From: Qipengyuania mesophila
GTDB lineage: Bacteria > Pseudomonadota > Alphaproteobacteria > Sphingomonadales > Sphingomonadaceae
Direction: 5' to 3'
DNA length: 64,000 nt
Assembly: GCF_019711655.1 (NCBI RefSeq)
Contig: NZ_JAIGNU010000002.1
Span: forward strand, 372,001-436,000
This document shows, piece by piece, positions 19,261-27,663 of the stretch; the first letter of the stretch is position 1, and each line of letters opens with the position of its first letter. Under the pieces are notes generated by a model that saw only the letters and a list, made by a program, of their open reading frames with translations, was not told the origin of the DNA and did not search any database. Both the position numbers and the translations under genes were made by a program.

Positions 19261-20973
19261 CTATTCGAAGGGCTCGCCGGCGGGCTGGCCATCGATATAG
19301 ATTCGCCGCCCGGTCCAGTCGCGGATTTCGACCGTGGAATCGGCCGACTGCGGCGGCGGGTCCGGATCGACCCCTTCAGGCATCTGAACAGCAACCGAAA
19401 ACGAGTCGCCCTCTTCGCGTCGGACTGGCGGCGCTGCGAGCACGCGCTTGCTGACTTGCCCTGACTCGACAAAAGCAATCGTGTGCCCGCCCTCGTCGCT
19501 CGGTCCAAGGTCGAGCGCGACGCAGGGCTTGTTACAAATCCAGGCATTGTCGCGCACTTCGGCCTCGACCGCGTCGCGCAGGCTCCCCGCGGGGATGTCG
19601 GCACGCAAGTTGGCCAAGCGTGCTTGACGTTTGTAGCTATCGTCGGCCTGCCAGCGATTGGGACGATTTTGGCGCTCCTGTGCTTCTTTCGCCAGCTTGG
19701 CGACTTCGGCGTCCTTGCTTCGAGCAAGCTGCGCCAGCGCCCTCCTCCCCGCATCGCCGAAATCCCAGCGCAGCGCGTCGAAGTCGAATTCCTCGACCGC
19801 CACCTTGCCGCTTTCGAGCCGCTCGACCTGGTTGCGCGTCGATACCGCGCCGAAGTCGAACAGCGGCAGGGCGAGGAGGAAGGCGAGTACGCAGGTGCCG
19901 ACCGCGAGGTGCATGTTGGCGCCGCGCACGCGCGCCATCCAGCCGGCCATCCGTCCGCGGATCGGGGCGACGAAATAGGCCACGCCATAGGCCACCGCGA
20001 CGGCCACCGCGATCACGCCCCAGATGCGCTCGGGGCTGAGGCCGTATTGGGCGATCCGCGTTCCGGTGGAGATCGCGGCGAGCAGCGCCAGCGGGAATAT
20101 CGCCAGCGCCAGCGCCAGCGCCGCCCAGCGCATCACGCGGTTGCCGCTCGCTTCTTCCTCGCCATTGCGGATCACCGCATTGACCAGCACGAAGCTGGCG
20201 ACGGCGACCGAGAGCAGCAGCGGCGTCGGGCTTTGGGTGGCGTTCCACAGGACGGATATCCCGCTCGCCAGCACGGCGGCGAGGAAGATCGCCAGCGCGA
20301 TCGCCAGCGGCACGGCGATGATGGCGAAGACCAGCATCACCACCGACTGGAGCGTGCCGATCACCTTCAACTGGTTGCGCAGCACGCCCAGCGCCGCGCC
20401 GAAGGCCGCCCCCGAGAAGGTCCAGCCGAACCAGCCCTTCTCGATCAGCTCCTTGAGCAGGTCGATCTCGATCGCGGCGAAAAGTTGCGAGAGCAGGAAC
20501 AGGAGCAGCCACGAAAGCCCGGTGAAAGCGAGCGCGCCCGCCGCGCTGATGGCGTCGGTCCAGACGTGGAAATGCGTCGCGTCGTAGGGCGTGCGCCAGC
20601 GCAGGCGATGGAAGCCCGCCTGGAACAGCGGCAGCGCCAGCGCGATCGCTACCACCGCCGCGGCGAACCAGAAGGGCGCATCGGCGTGCTGTTCTCCGCC
20701 CGCCGCGACCCGCCAGGCGATCCCCGCCATGACCAGCGCGACCAGCGCCGCGAAGGCCAGCGGCTCCCGCCACCGGGCGCGATCGAGCGTGAAGGCGAAG
20801 GCCAGCGGACCAAAGGCCACCGCGGCGGTCAGCGCCGCGCGCCATGGCGCCCAACTGTCCGCATCCCACTGGGCGAGGAAATGCACGCCGAGGCCGGCGA
20901 GACCCAGCAGGCCCGCCAGCACCCAGGGGCGCAGCGCCCAGTCCTCGTGCTGCATTGCAACGGTATCGGTCAT
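19261..20973 (-). CDS. DUF4153-type multi-span membrane protein
   Basis: This encodes 570 residues. Roughly the first 380 contain many hydrophobic helices (for example PWVLAGLLGLAGLGVHFLA, FTGLSWLLLFLLSQLF, WGVIAVAVAVAYGVAYFVA), and the remainder is hydrophilic and probably exposed on one side of the membrane, with a CNKPCVALDLG segment that could form a disulfide. The arrangement fits the uncharacterised DUF4153 family of inner-membrane proteins. It precedes gatC by 57 bp and could be cotranscribed, but no functional link to tRNA amidation is evident. Confidence 0.75.
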   Translation of the reverse strand: MTDTVAMQHEDWALRPWVLAGLLGLAGLGVHFLAQWDADSWAPWRAALTAAVAFGPLAFAFTLDRARWREPLAFAALVALVMAGIAWRVAAGGEQHADAPFWFAAAVVAIALALPLFQAGFHRLRWRTPYDATHFHVWTDAISAAGALAFTGLSWLLLFLLSQLFAAIEIDLLKELIEKGWFGWTFSGAAFGAALGVLRNQLKVIGTLQSVVMLVFAIIAVPLAIALAIFLAAVLASGISVLWNATQSPTPLLLSVAVASFVLVNAVIRNGEEEASGNRVMRWAALALALAIFPLALLAAISTGTRIAQYGLSPERIWGVIAVAVAVAYGVAYFVAPIRGRMAGWMARVRGANMHLAVGTCVLAFLLALPLFDFGAVSTRNQVERLESGKVAVEEFDFDALRWDFGDAGRRALAQLARSKDAEVAKLAKEAQERQNRPNRWQADDSYKRQARLANLRADIPAGSLRDAVEAEVRDNAWICNKPCVALDLGPSDEGGHTIAFVESGQVSKRVLAAPPVRREEGDSFSVAVQMPEGVDPDPPPQSADSTVEIRDWTGRRIYIDGQPAGEPFE

Positions 20974-21056
20974 GCGCGGCCTCCCTCGCCTCGCACGACC
21001 TTTAGCGCATCACGCGGCGCCCCGCATGGGCAAACCGCAGAAAACGCGGGGAAACC

Positions 21057-21626
21057 CTATTGCGGCGCTGCGGGAGCCGGTGCGTCGCCGCCCTGGCCCT
21101 GCTGCTGCTGTCCCATCATCTGCTGGAGCGCGGCGGCGCGCGCCTGGAAATCGTCGCGGCTCATGAAATCGACCACTTCGACCTCGAACACCAGATCGGC
21201 ATTGGCCGGGATCGGCGAGCCCGGGGGCGGTTCGGCGCCATAGGCCTGCTCGGCGGGGATGGTGAGGACGTATTTGCCGCCCTTCTGCATCTGCCCCAGC
21301 CCCTCGATGAAGCCGTCGATGATCGCGCCTTCCTCGAGCAGCAGGGGGTTGCCTTCGGGGAACAGCCCCGGGGGCACGGGCAGCGGCTGCGAGCGGTCGA
21401 ATTCGGTGCCGTCGGCGAGCTTGCCGACATATTTGACGAAGACCACGTCGCCCACCTTGGGCGAATCGCCCGTGCCAGCGGTGACGACCTCGACGTTGAG
21501 GCCCTTGGGCACGGCGGCCCAGGCGAGGCCGGCCCCGAACAGCACGGCGACGATCACGCCGAGCCACAGCTTGGTCAGCGAGCCCTTCTTGATGGGCTGG
21601 AGGGGAACGCGGGTAATCTCGGTCAT
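21057..21626 (-). CDS. Membrane-anchored FKBP-type peptidyl-prolyl isomerase
   Basis: FKBP enzymes isomerise X-Pro bonds during folding. The 189-residue protein has an N-terminal membrane anchor (LWLGVIVAVLFGAGLAWA), then an FKBP domain with the conserved VFVKYVGKLADGTEFDRS, VIDGFIEGL-like and IPAEQAYG segments, and a Gln/Gly/Pro-rich tail (MMGQQQQGQGG). The anchor suggests a periplasm-facing domain. I start at MTEITRVP. The gene lies between rpsU and the DUF4153 gene on the same strand. Confidence 0.92.
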   Translation of the reverse strand: MTEITRVPLQPIKKGSLTKLWLGVIVAVLFGAGLAWAAVPKGLNVEVVTAGTGDSPKVGDVVFVKYVGKLADGTEFDRSQPLPVPPGLFPEGNPLLLEEGAIIDGFIEGLGQMQKGGKYVLTIPAEQAYGAEPPPGSPIPANADLVFEVEVVDFMSRDDFQARAAALQQMMGQQQQGQGGDAPAPAAPQ

Positions 21627-21647
21627 CGAACTCGTCCTGATACGCAA

Positions 21648-21671
21648 AGGGCGCGGATTTCTCCGCGCCCT
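21648..21671 (-). terminator. Terminator-like hairpin after rpsU
   Basis: AGGGCGCGGA (21648-21657) and TCCGCGCCCT (21662-21671) form a perfect 10-bp stem with a 4-nt loop. Read on the minus strand it is followed by TTGCG, a weak T-tract, so termination may be partial. Confidence 0.55.
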
Positions 21672-21702
21672 CATGGCTTAGCTTGGATTTGCTGGCAACG
21701 GC

Positions 21703-21909
21703 TTACTTGACGCCGTCACGCTCCATGCGCTTGCGCTCGAGCTTGCGGGCGCGGCGAACGGCGGCAGCCTTTTCGCGGGCGCGCTTTTCGCTCGGCTTCT
21801 CGTAGTGGCGACGCAGCTTCATTTCGCGATACACGCCTTCACGCTGCAGCTTCTTCTTGAGCGCGCGGAGGGCCTGGTCGACATTGTTATCGCGAACCAT
21901 GATCTGCAT
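21703..21909 (-). CDS. rpsU: 30S ribosomal protein S21
   Basis: S21 is a small basic protein of the 30S subunit that assists mRNA binding at initiation. The 68-residue product [12 protein letters not shown]...[10 protein letters not shown]...[16 protein letters not shown] has the expected size and the Arg/Lys-rich C-terminus of alphaproteobacterial S21. The ATG giving MQIMVRD is the usual family start. A GCGGGC/GCCCGC hairpin (21931-21946) lies in its leader. Confidence 0.97.
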   Translation of the reverse strand: MQIMVRDNNVDQALRALKKKLQREGVYREMKLRRHYEKPSEKRAREKAAAVRRARKLERKRMERDGVK

Positions 21910-22033
21910 AAACTTCAATACCTCGACTTTGCGGGCCAGAGCCCGCAGCGCGGGTTTTGCCTCCTTGAAACGGTTTCGCCAAAAGAACGAAAAACGCGCC
22001 GAATCCGTTCCGGACCGGCTCGAACGGGGGCGC

Positions 22034-22061
22034 ACATAAGGATTCTCCAGCACAAAGGCAA
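22034..22061 (-). promoter_or_regulatory. Candidate rpsU promoter
   Basis: On the minus strand TTGCCT (22061-22056), 16 bp and TTATGT (22039-22034) resemble a sigma-70 promoter and would give a leader of about 120 nt. Identified by eye only. Confidence 0.35.
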
Positions 22062-22136
22062 GTCTTTGTCGCATTCGCCGCATGGCCGCGCACATCGGGA
22101 TGACGAACGGGCAATTGGCGGCTAAGGGCTGCGGCA

Positions 22137-22547
22137 ATGTCCTCATTTTCTCCCTATGTGGCCGCGCTGCACGTCTTTCTGGGCGGCGGCTTCGGCGCGA
22201 TGCTGCGCTGGCAGCTGGGCCGCGCGATGACGCAGTGGCTCGGCCCGCAGATGGTCACGACCTTCCCCTTCGCCACGCTCGCCGCCAATGCCGCGGGCAG
22301 CCTCGCCATGGGTCTGCTGGCCGGCTGGCTGGCGCGCCACGGTAGCGGCGAAGGCGAACAGTTGCGCCTGCTTCTGGGCGTCGGCCTGCTCGGCGGCTTC
22401 ACCACTTTCAGCGCCTTCAGCCTCGAAATGGTGCTGATGATCGAGCGCGGCCAGTATCTCTTCGCGCTGCTCTATGTGGTGCTGTCGATCGCGCTGGGGC
22501 TCACCGGAATGATGGCCGGGCTCAACCTGATGAGGATGGTCGGATGA
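22137..22547 (+). CDS. crcB: Fluoride efflux channel Fluc/CrcB
   Basis: CrcB forms dimeric inner-membrane fluoride channels that relieve fluoride toxicity. The 136-residue product has four hydrophobic helices, the conserved N-terminal [10 protein letters not shown] and the family motif [13 protein letters not shown] see no obvious fluoride riboswitch, though the upstream region is short. Its stop overlaps the next start by 4 nt (ATGA), so it leads a six-gene overlapping operon. Confidence 0.93.
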   Translation: MSSFSPYVAALHVFLGGGFGAMLRWQLGRAMTQWLGPQMVTTFPFATLAANAAGSLAMGLLAGWLARHGSGEGEQLRLLLGVGLLGGFTTFSAFSLEMVLMIERGQYLFALLYVVLSIALGLTGMMAGLNLMRMVG

Positions 22548-23674
22548 AGACCTCGGACGAAGTGCGCAGCTTCACCGTCGAAGCCGACGACGACGGTATC
22601 CGCGTCGACCGCTGGTTCAAGCGGCATCTGCCGCAGGTCGGCTTCGGTACGGTCAGCAAATGGGCTCGCACCGGTCAGGTGCGGGTCGACGGCAAACGCG
22701 TGAAGCCCGACGACCGGCTGGCGCAGGGCCAACAGATCCGCGTACCCCCCGGCGGCGATGCGCCGCACAAGAAGGACAAGCCCAAGCGCGAATTGTCGAA
22801 GGCCGAGATCGAACAGGCCGAGGCGATGGTCATCCACCAGACCAAGGGCGCGCTGGTGCTCAATAAGCCGCCCGGCCTCGCGACGCAGGGCGGGACCAAC
22901 ACTTTCAACCATGTCGACGGGCTGCTCGACGCCTTCGCCCCCGGCGAGGAAGACGTCCGCCCGCGGCTGGTCCACCGGCTCGACAAGGACACCAGCGGCG
23001 TGCTGCTGGTCGCGCGCACGCCGGGCAGCGCGGCGTTCTTCTCGAAGCGCTTCTCGGGCCGCTCGGCGAAGAAGATCTACTGGGCGCTGGTGATGGGCGT
23101 GCCCGACATCAAGGAAGGCGTGATCGAAGCGCCGCTCGCCAAGCAGCCGGGATCGGGCGGCGAGAAGATGCATGTCGATCACGAGGGCGGCCAGTCGGCA
23201 AAGACAAAGTATCGCGTGGTCGACAGCGCGGGCAAGAAGGCCGCCTGGCTCGAACTGCAGCCAATGACCGGCCGCACGCACCAGTTGCGCGTCCATTGCG
23301 CGGCGATGGGCCACCCGATCGTCGGTGACGGCAAGTATGGCGGCAAGGACGCCTTCCTGACCGGCGCGGTCAGCCGCAAGATGCACCTCCATGCCCGGCG
23401 GCTGATCATCGACAGCCCCGATGGCGGCAAGCTCGACGTGACCGCCGAATTGCCCGAACATTTCGCTGGCAGCATGGAGCATCTCGGTTTCGAGGAAAGC
23501 GCCAGCGATGCGACCCCGATGCGCGACGATCCGCCGCCCAAGAGCCGCGAGGAAAAGAAGCAGCAGGCGCGCCAGCACGCCAAGAACTTCCGCAAGTCGC
23601 AGCGTTCGCCGCGCCGTTCGCGCGGCGCCGCAGGCAAGCCGGGTCCGAAGCCCAAGCCCAAGGGCAAGCGCTGA
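22544..23674 (+). CDS. RluA-family 23S rRNA pseudouridine synthase (RluC-like)
   Basis: RluA-family enzymes convert specific uridines in rRNA or tRNA to pseudouridine. The 376-residue protein has an N-terminal S4 RNA-binding domain (VDRWFKRHLPQVGFGTVSKW), the catalytic motif HRLDKDTSGVLLVAR with its essential Asp, and GRTHQLRVHCAAMGHP. A long basic C-terminal tail (about 330-376, KSREEKKQQARQ, PKPKPKGKR) is unusual and may bind RNA. RluC is the likeliest equivalent; a separate RluD-type gene lies later in the window. It overlaps crcB and the next gene. Confidence 0.9.
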   Translation: MKTSDEVRSFTVEADDDGIRVDRWFKRHLPQVGFGTVSKWARTGQVRVDGKRVKPDDRLAQGQQIRVPPGGDAPHKKDKPKRELSKAEIEQAEAMVIHQTKGALVLNKPPGLATQGGTNTFNHVDGLLDAFAPGEEDVRPRLVHRLDKDTSGVLLVARTPGSAAFFSKRFSGRSAKKIYWALVMGVPDIKEGVIEAPLAKQPGSGGEKMHVDHEGGQSAKTKYRVVDSAGKKAAWLELQPMTGRTHQLRVHCAAMGHPIVGDGKYGGKDAFLTGAVSRKMHLHARRLIIDSPDGGKLDVTAELPEHFAGSMEHLGFEESASDATPMRDDPPPKSREEKKQQARQHAKNFRKSQRSPRRSRGAAGKPGPKPKPKGKR

Positions 23675-24273
23675 TGCACCCCAACCCGCTGTTTCGCACC
23701 GATGACCACGCGCAGATGCGCGCCACCGTCGAGCGGATCGGCTTCGGCATGATCTTCCTCACCACCCCGCAGGGACCGCGCGTGGCACACACACCGCTGC
23801 TGTGGACGGGCGAGGACCGGCTCCGCTTCCACCTCGCGCGCGGCAATGCGCTGGTGCGGCATCTCGACGGCGCCACCGCGCTGGCCACGGTCAATGGCGC
23901 GCACGGCTATGTCTCGCCACGCTGGTATGAAAATCGCGATACGGTGCCGACCTGGGACTATGTCGCGATCGAGCTCGAGGGACTGGTGCGCCGGCTGGAC
24001 GATGCCGAGCTCGACGGTCTGCTCTACGACCTCATCGACACGCATGAAGACCGCCTCGAAGGCGAGCGCTGGAACGCCAGCGAGGCGAGCGAGGACATGT
24101 GGAACGGCCTGTTCAAGGCGATTGTCGGTTTCGAGCTCGAGGTGCGCGAATGGCGCCCGACCTACAAGCTGTCGCAGAAGCGCAGCGCCAGCGAGCGCGA
24201 GGCGATCGCGGCGGGGCTCGCCGTTGGCGGCAACGAGGAGCTCGCCGCAACGATTCGCGGGCTCGCCGGATGA
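23674..24273 (+). CDS. PaiB-like FMN-binding protein
   Basis: The 199-residue protein matches the FMN-binding split-barrel family typified by Bacillus PaiB (often annotated as a negative transcriptional regulator). It starts MHPNPLFRTDD and has FLTTPQGPRVAHTPLLW, HGYVSPRWYE and IVGFELEVREW, a conserved pattern. DNA binding is not obvious from the sequence; flavin or heme-related chemistry is possible. Start and stop overlap neighbouring genes (TGATG, ATGA), placing it inside the crcB operon. Confidence 0.85.
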   Translation: MHPNPLFRTDDHAQMRATVERIGFGMIFLTTPQGPRVAHTPLLWTGEDRLRFHLARGNALVRHLDGATALATVNGAHGYVSPRWYENRDTVPTWDYVAIELEGLVRRLDDAELDGLLYDLIDTHEDRLEGERWNASEASEDMWNGLFKAIVGFELEVREWRPTYKLSQKRSASEREAIAAGLAVGGNEELAATIRGLAG

Positions 24274-24929
24274 GCCGTCTCGTCGTCTTCGATTGCGACG
24301 GTACGCTGGTCGATGGCCAGGCGGCGATCTGCGAAACCATGGAGCAGGCCTTCGCCAGGACGGGCCTGGTCGCCCCCGAACGCCATCACGTGCGCCGCAT
24401 GGTCGGGCTGAGCCTGCCCTACGCGCTGCGCGAACTGGCCCCCACCGCCAGCGATGAAGAACGCCACGCGGTGGTCGAAGCCTACAAGTCCGGCTTTCGC
24501 GATCTGCGCCTCTCGGGCGCGTTGCGCGAACCGCTGTTCGAAGGCATCAGCGCGCTGATCGACGAACTGGGTGACGCCGGACATCTGCTCGCGGTCGCCA
24601 CCGGCAAGAGCGATCGCGGACTTCACGCCTGCCTCGACACACATGGCATCCGCGAGCGTTTCGTCTCGCTGCAGACCGCCGACCGGCACCCATCGAAGCC
24701 GCACCCCGCCATGCTCGAGGCGGCGCTGGTCGAGGCCGGTGTCGCGCCCGCCGAGGCGGTGATGATCGGCGATACCAGCTTCGACATGGAGATGGCGGTG
24801 GCCGCGGGCGTGCGCGCGATCGGCGTGTCCTGGGGCTATCACGAGCCGCACGAATTGCTCGACGCGGGGGCCAGCGCGGTGGCCGAAACCGCGCGCCAAT
24901 TGGGAGACCTGATCCGTGGACCAGCATGA
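24270..24929 (+). CDS. HAD-superfamily phosphatase (phosphoglycolate phosphatase-like)
   Basis: This 219-residue subfamily IA HAD hydrolase has all motifs: FDCDGTLVDG (nucleophile Asp8, acid Asp10), ATGKSDRG for motif II, the conserved Lys in SKPHP, and GDTSFDMEM for motif III. The cap lies between motifs I and II. Substrate is unknown; phosphoglycolate or another small phosphate is typical. The ATG overlaps the preceding TGA, which sets the start against a longer in-frame extension. Confidence 0.88.
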   Translation: MSRLVVFDCDGTLVDGQAAICETMEQAFARTGLVAPERHHVRRMVGLSLPYALRELAPTASDEERHAVVEAYKSGFRDLRLSGALREPLFEGISALIDELGDAGHLLAVATGKSDRGLHACLDTHGIRERFVSLQTADRHPSKPHPAMLEAALVEAGVAPAEAVMIGDTSFDMEMAVAAGVRAIGVSWGYHEPHELLDAGASAVAETARQLGDLIRGPA

Positions 24930-25140
24930 CCCTTCCGCACATGATCCGGCCAAGGCACGCTTCCTGACGATCCAGGCGGTGCGCCTCTCGGGCGTGGCGC
25001 TGGCGGTGCTCGGCGCGCTCGTGCTGGCGCTGGTCCTGCCGCTGCCCGAGGTGGCAGGTTATGTCCTGCTCGCGCTCGGTGCGCTCGACGTCTTCGTCCT
25101 CCCGCTGGTCCTCGCCAGGCGCTGGAAGAGCGGCGAATGA
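24916..25140 (+). CDS. Small two-helix membrane protein
   Basis: This encodes 74 residues from a GTG start (MDQHDPSAHDPAKARF). Two hydrophobic helices (LSGVALAVLGALVLALVLPL and AGYVLLALGALDVFVLPLVL) are joined by a short turn and followed by a basic end (ARRWKSGE). It overlaps the HAD gene by 14 nt and the ATP12 gene by 4 nt, which supports translation. The position next to an F1 assembly factor is suggestive, but no function can be assigned. Confidence 0.75.
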   Translation: MDQHDPSAHDPAKARFLTIQAVRLSGVALAVLGALVLALVLPLPEVAGYVLLALGALDVFVLPLVLARRWKSGE

Positions 25141-25832
25141 AGCGCTTCTACAAGCAGGTCAGCGTCGAGAAGAGCGATCCCGGCCACTACGTCGCGCTCG
25201 ACGGCAGGCCGATCAAGACGCAGGGCGGCAAGCCGCAGGTGGTTGCCTCCGAAGGACTCGCGCAGGCGCTGGCGGCCGAATGGGCCGCTCAGGGCGAGAC
25301 GCTCGACCCGGCGCATTTCGCCTTTCGCGACATGACCGACTACGCGCTCGACGTGGTGCCCGAGGCGCGCGAGGAGATCGTCGCCAAGCTGCTGCGCTAC
25401 GCCGACACCGATACGCTGTGTTATCGCGCGCATCCCGACGAGCCGCTGTGGCATCGCCAGCGCGAGGTCTGGGACCCGCTGGTCGAGGCTCTCGAGGCGC
25501 GCGAAGGCGTGCGCTTCGAACGCGTCAGCGGGATCCTCGCCAAATCGCACCCGCCCGAGACGCTCGAGCGCCTGGGGGCACGCCTCGAGAGCCTCGACGA
25601 CTTCACCCTCGCCGCGCTCGAACAGCTGACCGCGCTCGCCGCCTCGCTGTGCATCGGGCTCGCCGCGCTCGAGGACGGGGCCGATGGCGAAGCGCTGTGG
25701 GCCGCGGCCAATCTCGAGGAGGACTGGCAGATCGAGCAATGGGGCGAGGACGAGGAAGCGAGCGCACGCCGCGCCCGGCGGCTGGGCGAATTCCTCAAGG
25801 CGATGGAGTTCGTGCGGCTGGCGCGAGCCTAG
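25137..25832 (+). CDS. ATP12-family F1-ATPase assembly chaperone
   Basis: ATP12 proteins guard the F1 alpha subunit before it joins beta; the bacterial relatives are essentially confined to alphaproteobacteria. The 231-residue product starts MKRFYKQVSVEK and contains the family-typical LDGRPIKTQGGKP, LAAEWAAQGE and DTDTLCYRAHPDEPLW segments, ending in an acidic NLEEDWQIEQWGEDEE region. It is the last gene of the overlapping operon; the stop is only 7 bp from that of the convergent lipoprotein gene. Confidence 0.92.
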   Translation: MKRFYKQVSVEKSDPGHYVALDGRPIKTQGGKPQVVASEGLAQALAAEWAAQGETLDPAHFAFRDMTDYALDVVPEAREEIVAKLLRYADTDTLCYRAHPDEPLWHRQREVWDPLVEALEAREGVRFERVSGILAKSHPPETLERLGARLESLDDFTLAALEQLTALAASLCIGLAALEDGADGEALWAAANLEEDWQIEQWGEDEEASARRARRLGEFLKAMEFVRLARA

Positions 25833-25839
25833 TCGCTTC

Positions 25840-26424
25840 TCAGCCGATCCAGCTGGCGACGTCGGCCGCGACCTTGTTGGCCGCTTCGTTGAGCGCCGGA
25901 CCGACGAAAGCCGTCTCGGGTGCTGCCACGGGCACTCGCGCCTCGAACCGGCGCGTCACGACGGCCGAGCCCGCGCCGTTGCGCACCGCATCGAAGGTCA
26001 CGACGGCTTCGCGCGTACGGGCGTCGTAGCCGAAGCTGCGCAGGCTTCCCTGCAAACGGTCGTTGGCGCTCACGCCCGGATCGTCGCCGTCGATCACGAC
26101 GCGGTTGGAGCGCGTGCGGATCGTTTCGGCGAGCAGGCGGCGGAACAGCCGCGCGGGCCGTTCGACCCACACCGCGTCCTGGAGATAGGCGATCTCGGTA
26201 TCGGTGACCTGAACCGGTACGCGGGTGACGTCGAGCGCCTTGGGCACTTCGAATTCTGACAGCACCAGCGCACTGTTCTGCGAACCGCTCGCGCCGGTGC
26301 CTGCGGGCGCCGTGGTCGCGGGCGTCAGCGTCAGCAGGCTGTCGGGCGCCTCGCCGCCGAGGCTGAGACAGCCGCCGAGCAACAGGGCCGGGGCCAGCGC
26401 GGCGAATTTGATGGTGCGTGTCAT
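25840..26424 (-). CDS. ABC transport auxiliary lipoprotein (PqiC-like)
   Basis: This 194-residue protein has a lipobox LLLGGC with Cys19 as the lipidation site. The rest fits the ABC-type transport auxiliary family (PF03886), which includes PqiC, an outer-membrane lipoprotein partner of MCE proteins. The ATG at MTRTIKFAAL is used because the signal starts there, although the frame stays open far upstream across mlaD. It is the last gene of the Mla-type operon, 11 bp after mlaD. Confidence 0.85.
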   Translation of the reverse strand: MTRTIKFAALAPALLLGGCLSLGGEAPDSLLTLTPATTAPAGTGASGSQNSALVLSEFEVPKALDVTRVPVQVTDTEIAYLQDAVWVERPARLFRRLLAETIRTRSNRVVIDGDDPGVSANDRLQGSLRSFGYDARTREAVVTFDAVRNGAGSAVVTRRFEARVPVAAPETAFVGPALNEAANKVAADVASWIG

Positions 26425-26435
26425 GCTCAGGCCCC

Positions 26436-27386
26436 TCACGGCTTGTAGTCGGGCAGCGGCTGGCTCGATAGCAGCGCGCCCGCGCCCTTTTCGTCGATCT
26501 TCTCGGTCACGTCGCGCAGCGCCTTGCTGGTTGCGCGCAGGTCCTTCAGCGTCGCCTCGGCGGCGGGCAGCGTGCTTTCGGTAAGCTGCTTGGTCGCGGG
26601 CCGCGCCTCGTTGAGTGTGTCCTCGAGCGCCTTGGCCGCGCCGCTCGCCGATTTGAGCGTCGCGCGCAGGTCCTTGGCGATCGCCTCGCCTTCCTCGTTG
26701 AGGATGCGGTCGGTGGTCGCGGTGACCTTCTCGAACTGGTCGAGCGCCTCGCTCGCTTCGCGCAGCGTGACCTGCAGCTCGGCCATGGTCCGCTCCATCT
26801 GCGGCGCGGCCGAAGCGAAGCCGGCGCTGGCGGCATTGGTGTTGGCGAGGATCTGCGAGATCTCTTCCTGGTTGCGGTCGCTCAGCAGCATGGTGAGCCG
26901 CTCGGTCAGCGTCGCCAGCCGCTCGAGCAGCAACGGCGCGCTCGCCAGCACCGCGCCGAAGCCGCCGCCGGCGGTCGGCGGGATGATCGGGACGCCCTCG
27001 GTGCAGGCGGTAGTCTCGCAGGAGATCGGCGGCGCCCCGCTGCGCGCGCCGTCGAGCGTGATCGTCGAGACGCCGGTGAAGCTGCCCTGGATCGTGGCGG
27101 TGGTGCCGACGAGGATCGGCACGCTTTCCTTGACCTTGATCCGCACGCGGACGAACTCGGGGTCCTTGTCCCACAGCTCGATCTGGTTGACCTGGCCCAC
27201 GGGAACGCCGGCGAAATCGACCGAGCTGCCGTTGGCAAGACCGGCGACCGACTGCTTGAAGAAGATGTCGTATTCGTTCTGCGCCCCGCCGCCGAGCCGC
27301 GCGAGCCAGACTATGAACAGCGCGAGCGCGCCGAGGATCAGCAGCGTGACCGCCCCCACCCAAACGTGATTTGCCCGCGTTTCCAT
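26436..27386 (-). CDS. mlaD: MlaD/MCE-domain lipid-binding protein
   Basis: MlaD-type proteins form hexameric rings that carry phospholipid between inner-membrane permease and periplasmic partners. The 316-residue product has one N-terminal helix (VGAVTLLILGALALFIVWLA), an MCE domain (VAGLANGSSVDFAGVPVGQV, GSFTGVSTITLDG) and a long helical C-terminal region (about 150-300) with heptad-like repeats. A CETTAC pair of Cys near residue 128 may form a disulfide. Its upstream region is an inverted-repeat element; the only Shine-Dalgarno-like AGGGGGG lies within the repeat arm, further from the ATG than usual. Confidence 0.9.
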   Translation of the reverse strand: METRANHVWVGAVTLLILGALALFIVWLARLGGGAQNEYDIFFKQSVAGLANGSSVDFAGVPVGQVNQIELWDKDPEFVRVRIKVKESVPILVGTTATIQGSFTGVSTITLDGARSGAPPISCETTACTEGVPIIPPTAGGGFGAVLASAPLLLERLATLTERLTMLLSDRNQEEISQILANTNAASAGFASAAPQMERTMAELQVTLREASEALDQFEKVTATTDRILNEEGEAIAKDLRATLKSASGAAKALEDTLNEARPATKQLTESTLPAAEATLKDLRATSKALRDVTEKIDEKGAGALLSSQPLPDYKP

Positions 27387-27390
27387 TTTT

Positions 27391-27656
27391 GAGGCTATGC
27401 CCCCCTACCTGCGGCCCCGAGGCGCCAAAATGGCGAACATATCGGGCGAAAATGCACGCCACAAAGGGCGTAACCCTTTGGAAGCGCATTTTTGTTCGAG
27501 ATGGAAGCCATTTTGTCGTCCCTCCGGGATCTGGTCGATTTGGCCCCTCGGCGCGTCGACCGACCTTGAATTATTGACATAGTCCTGCGCTCGGCCTCCT
27601 CCCGAGGAGCCAAATCGCTCCAGACCTCGGTGTCGCAGGTAGGGGGGCGTAGCCTC
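27391..27656. repeat. MITE-like inverted-repeat element inside the mla operon
   Basis: The 23-bp arms starting GAGGCTATGCCCCCCTACCT (27391-27413) and 27634-27656 match at 22 of 23 positions in inverted orientation, and extend to 29 of 32 (27391-27422 with 27625-27656). Inside is a second inverted pair, CGATTTGGCCCCTCGG (27536-27551) with 27602-27617 (15 of 16), plus CAAAATGGC (27426-27434) with GCCATTTTG (27507-27515). No convincing gene or target-site duplication is visible. It starts 7 bp after the mlaF stop and ends 4 bp before the mlaD ATG, so it looks inserted into an otherwise tight operon. Confidence 0.8.
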
Positions 27657-27663
27657 ATCGGCC

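Noticed and set aside
25840..27489. Apparent fusion of the auxiliary lipoprotein with an upstream extension
   Set aside because: The frame is open by chance across mlaD; the lipobox and signal start at 26424 and mlaD is read in another frame.
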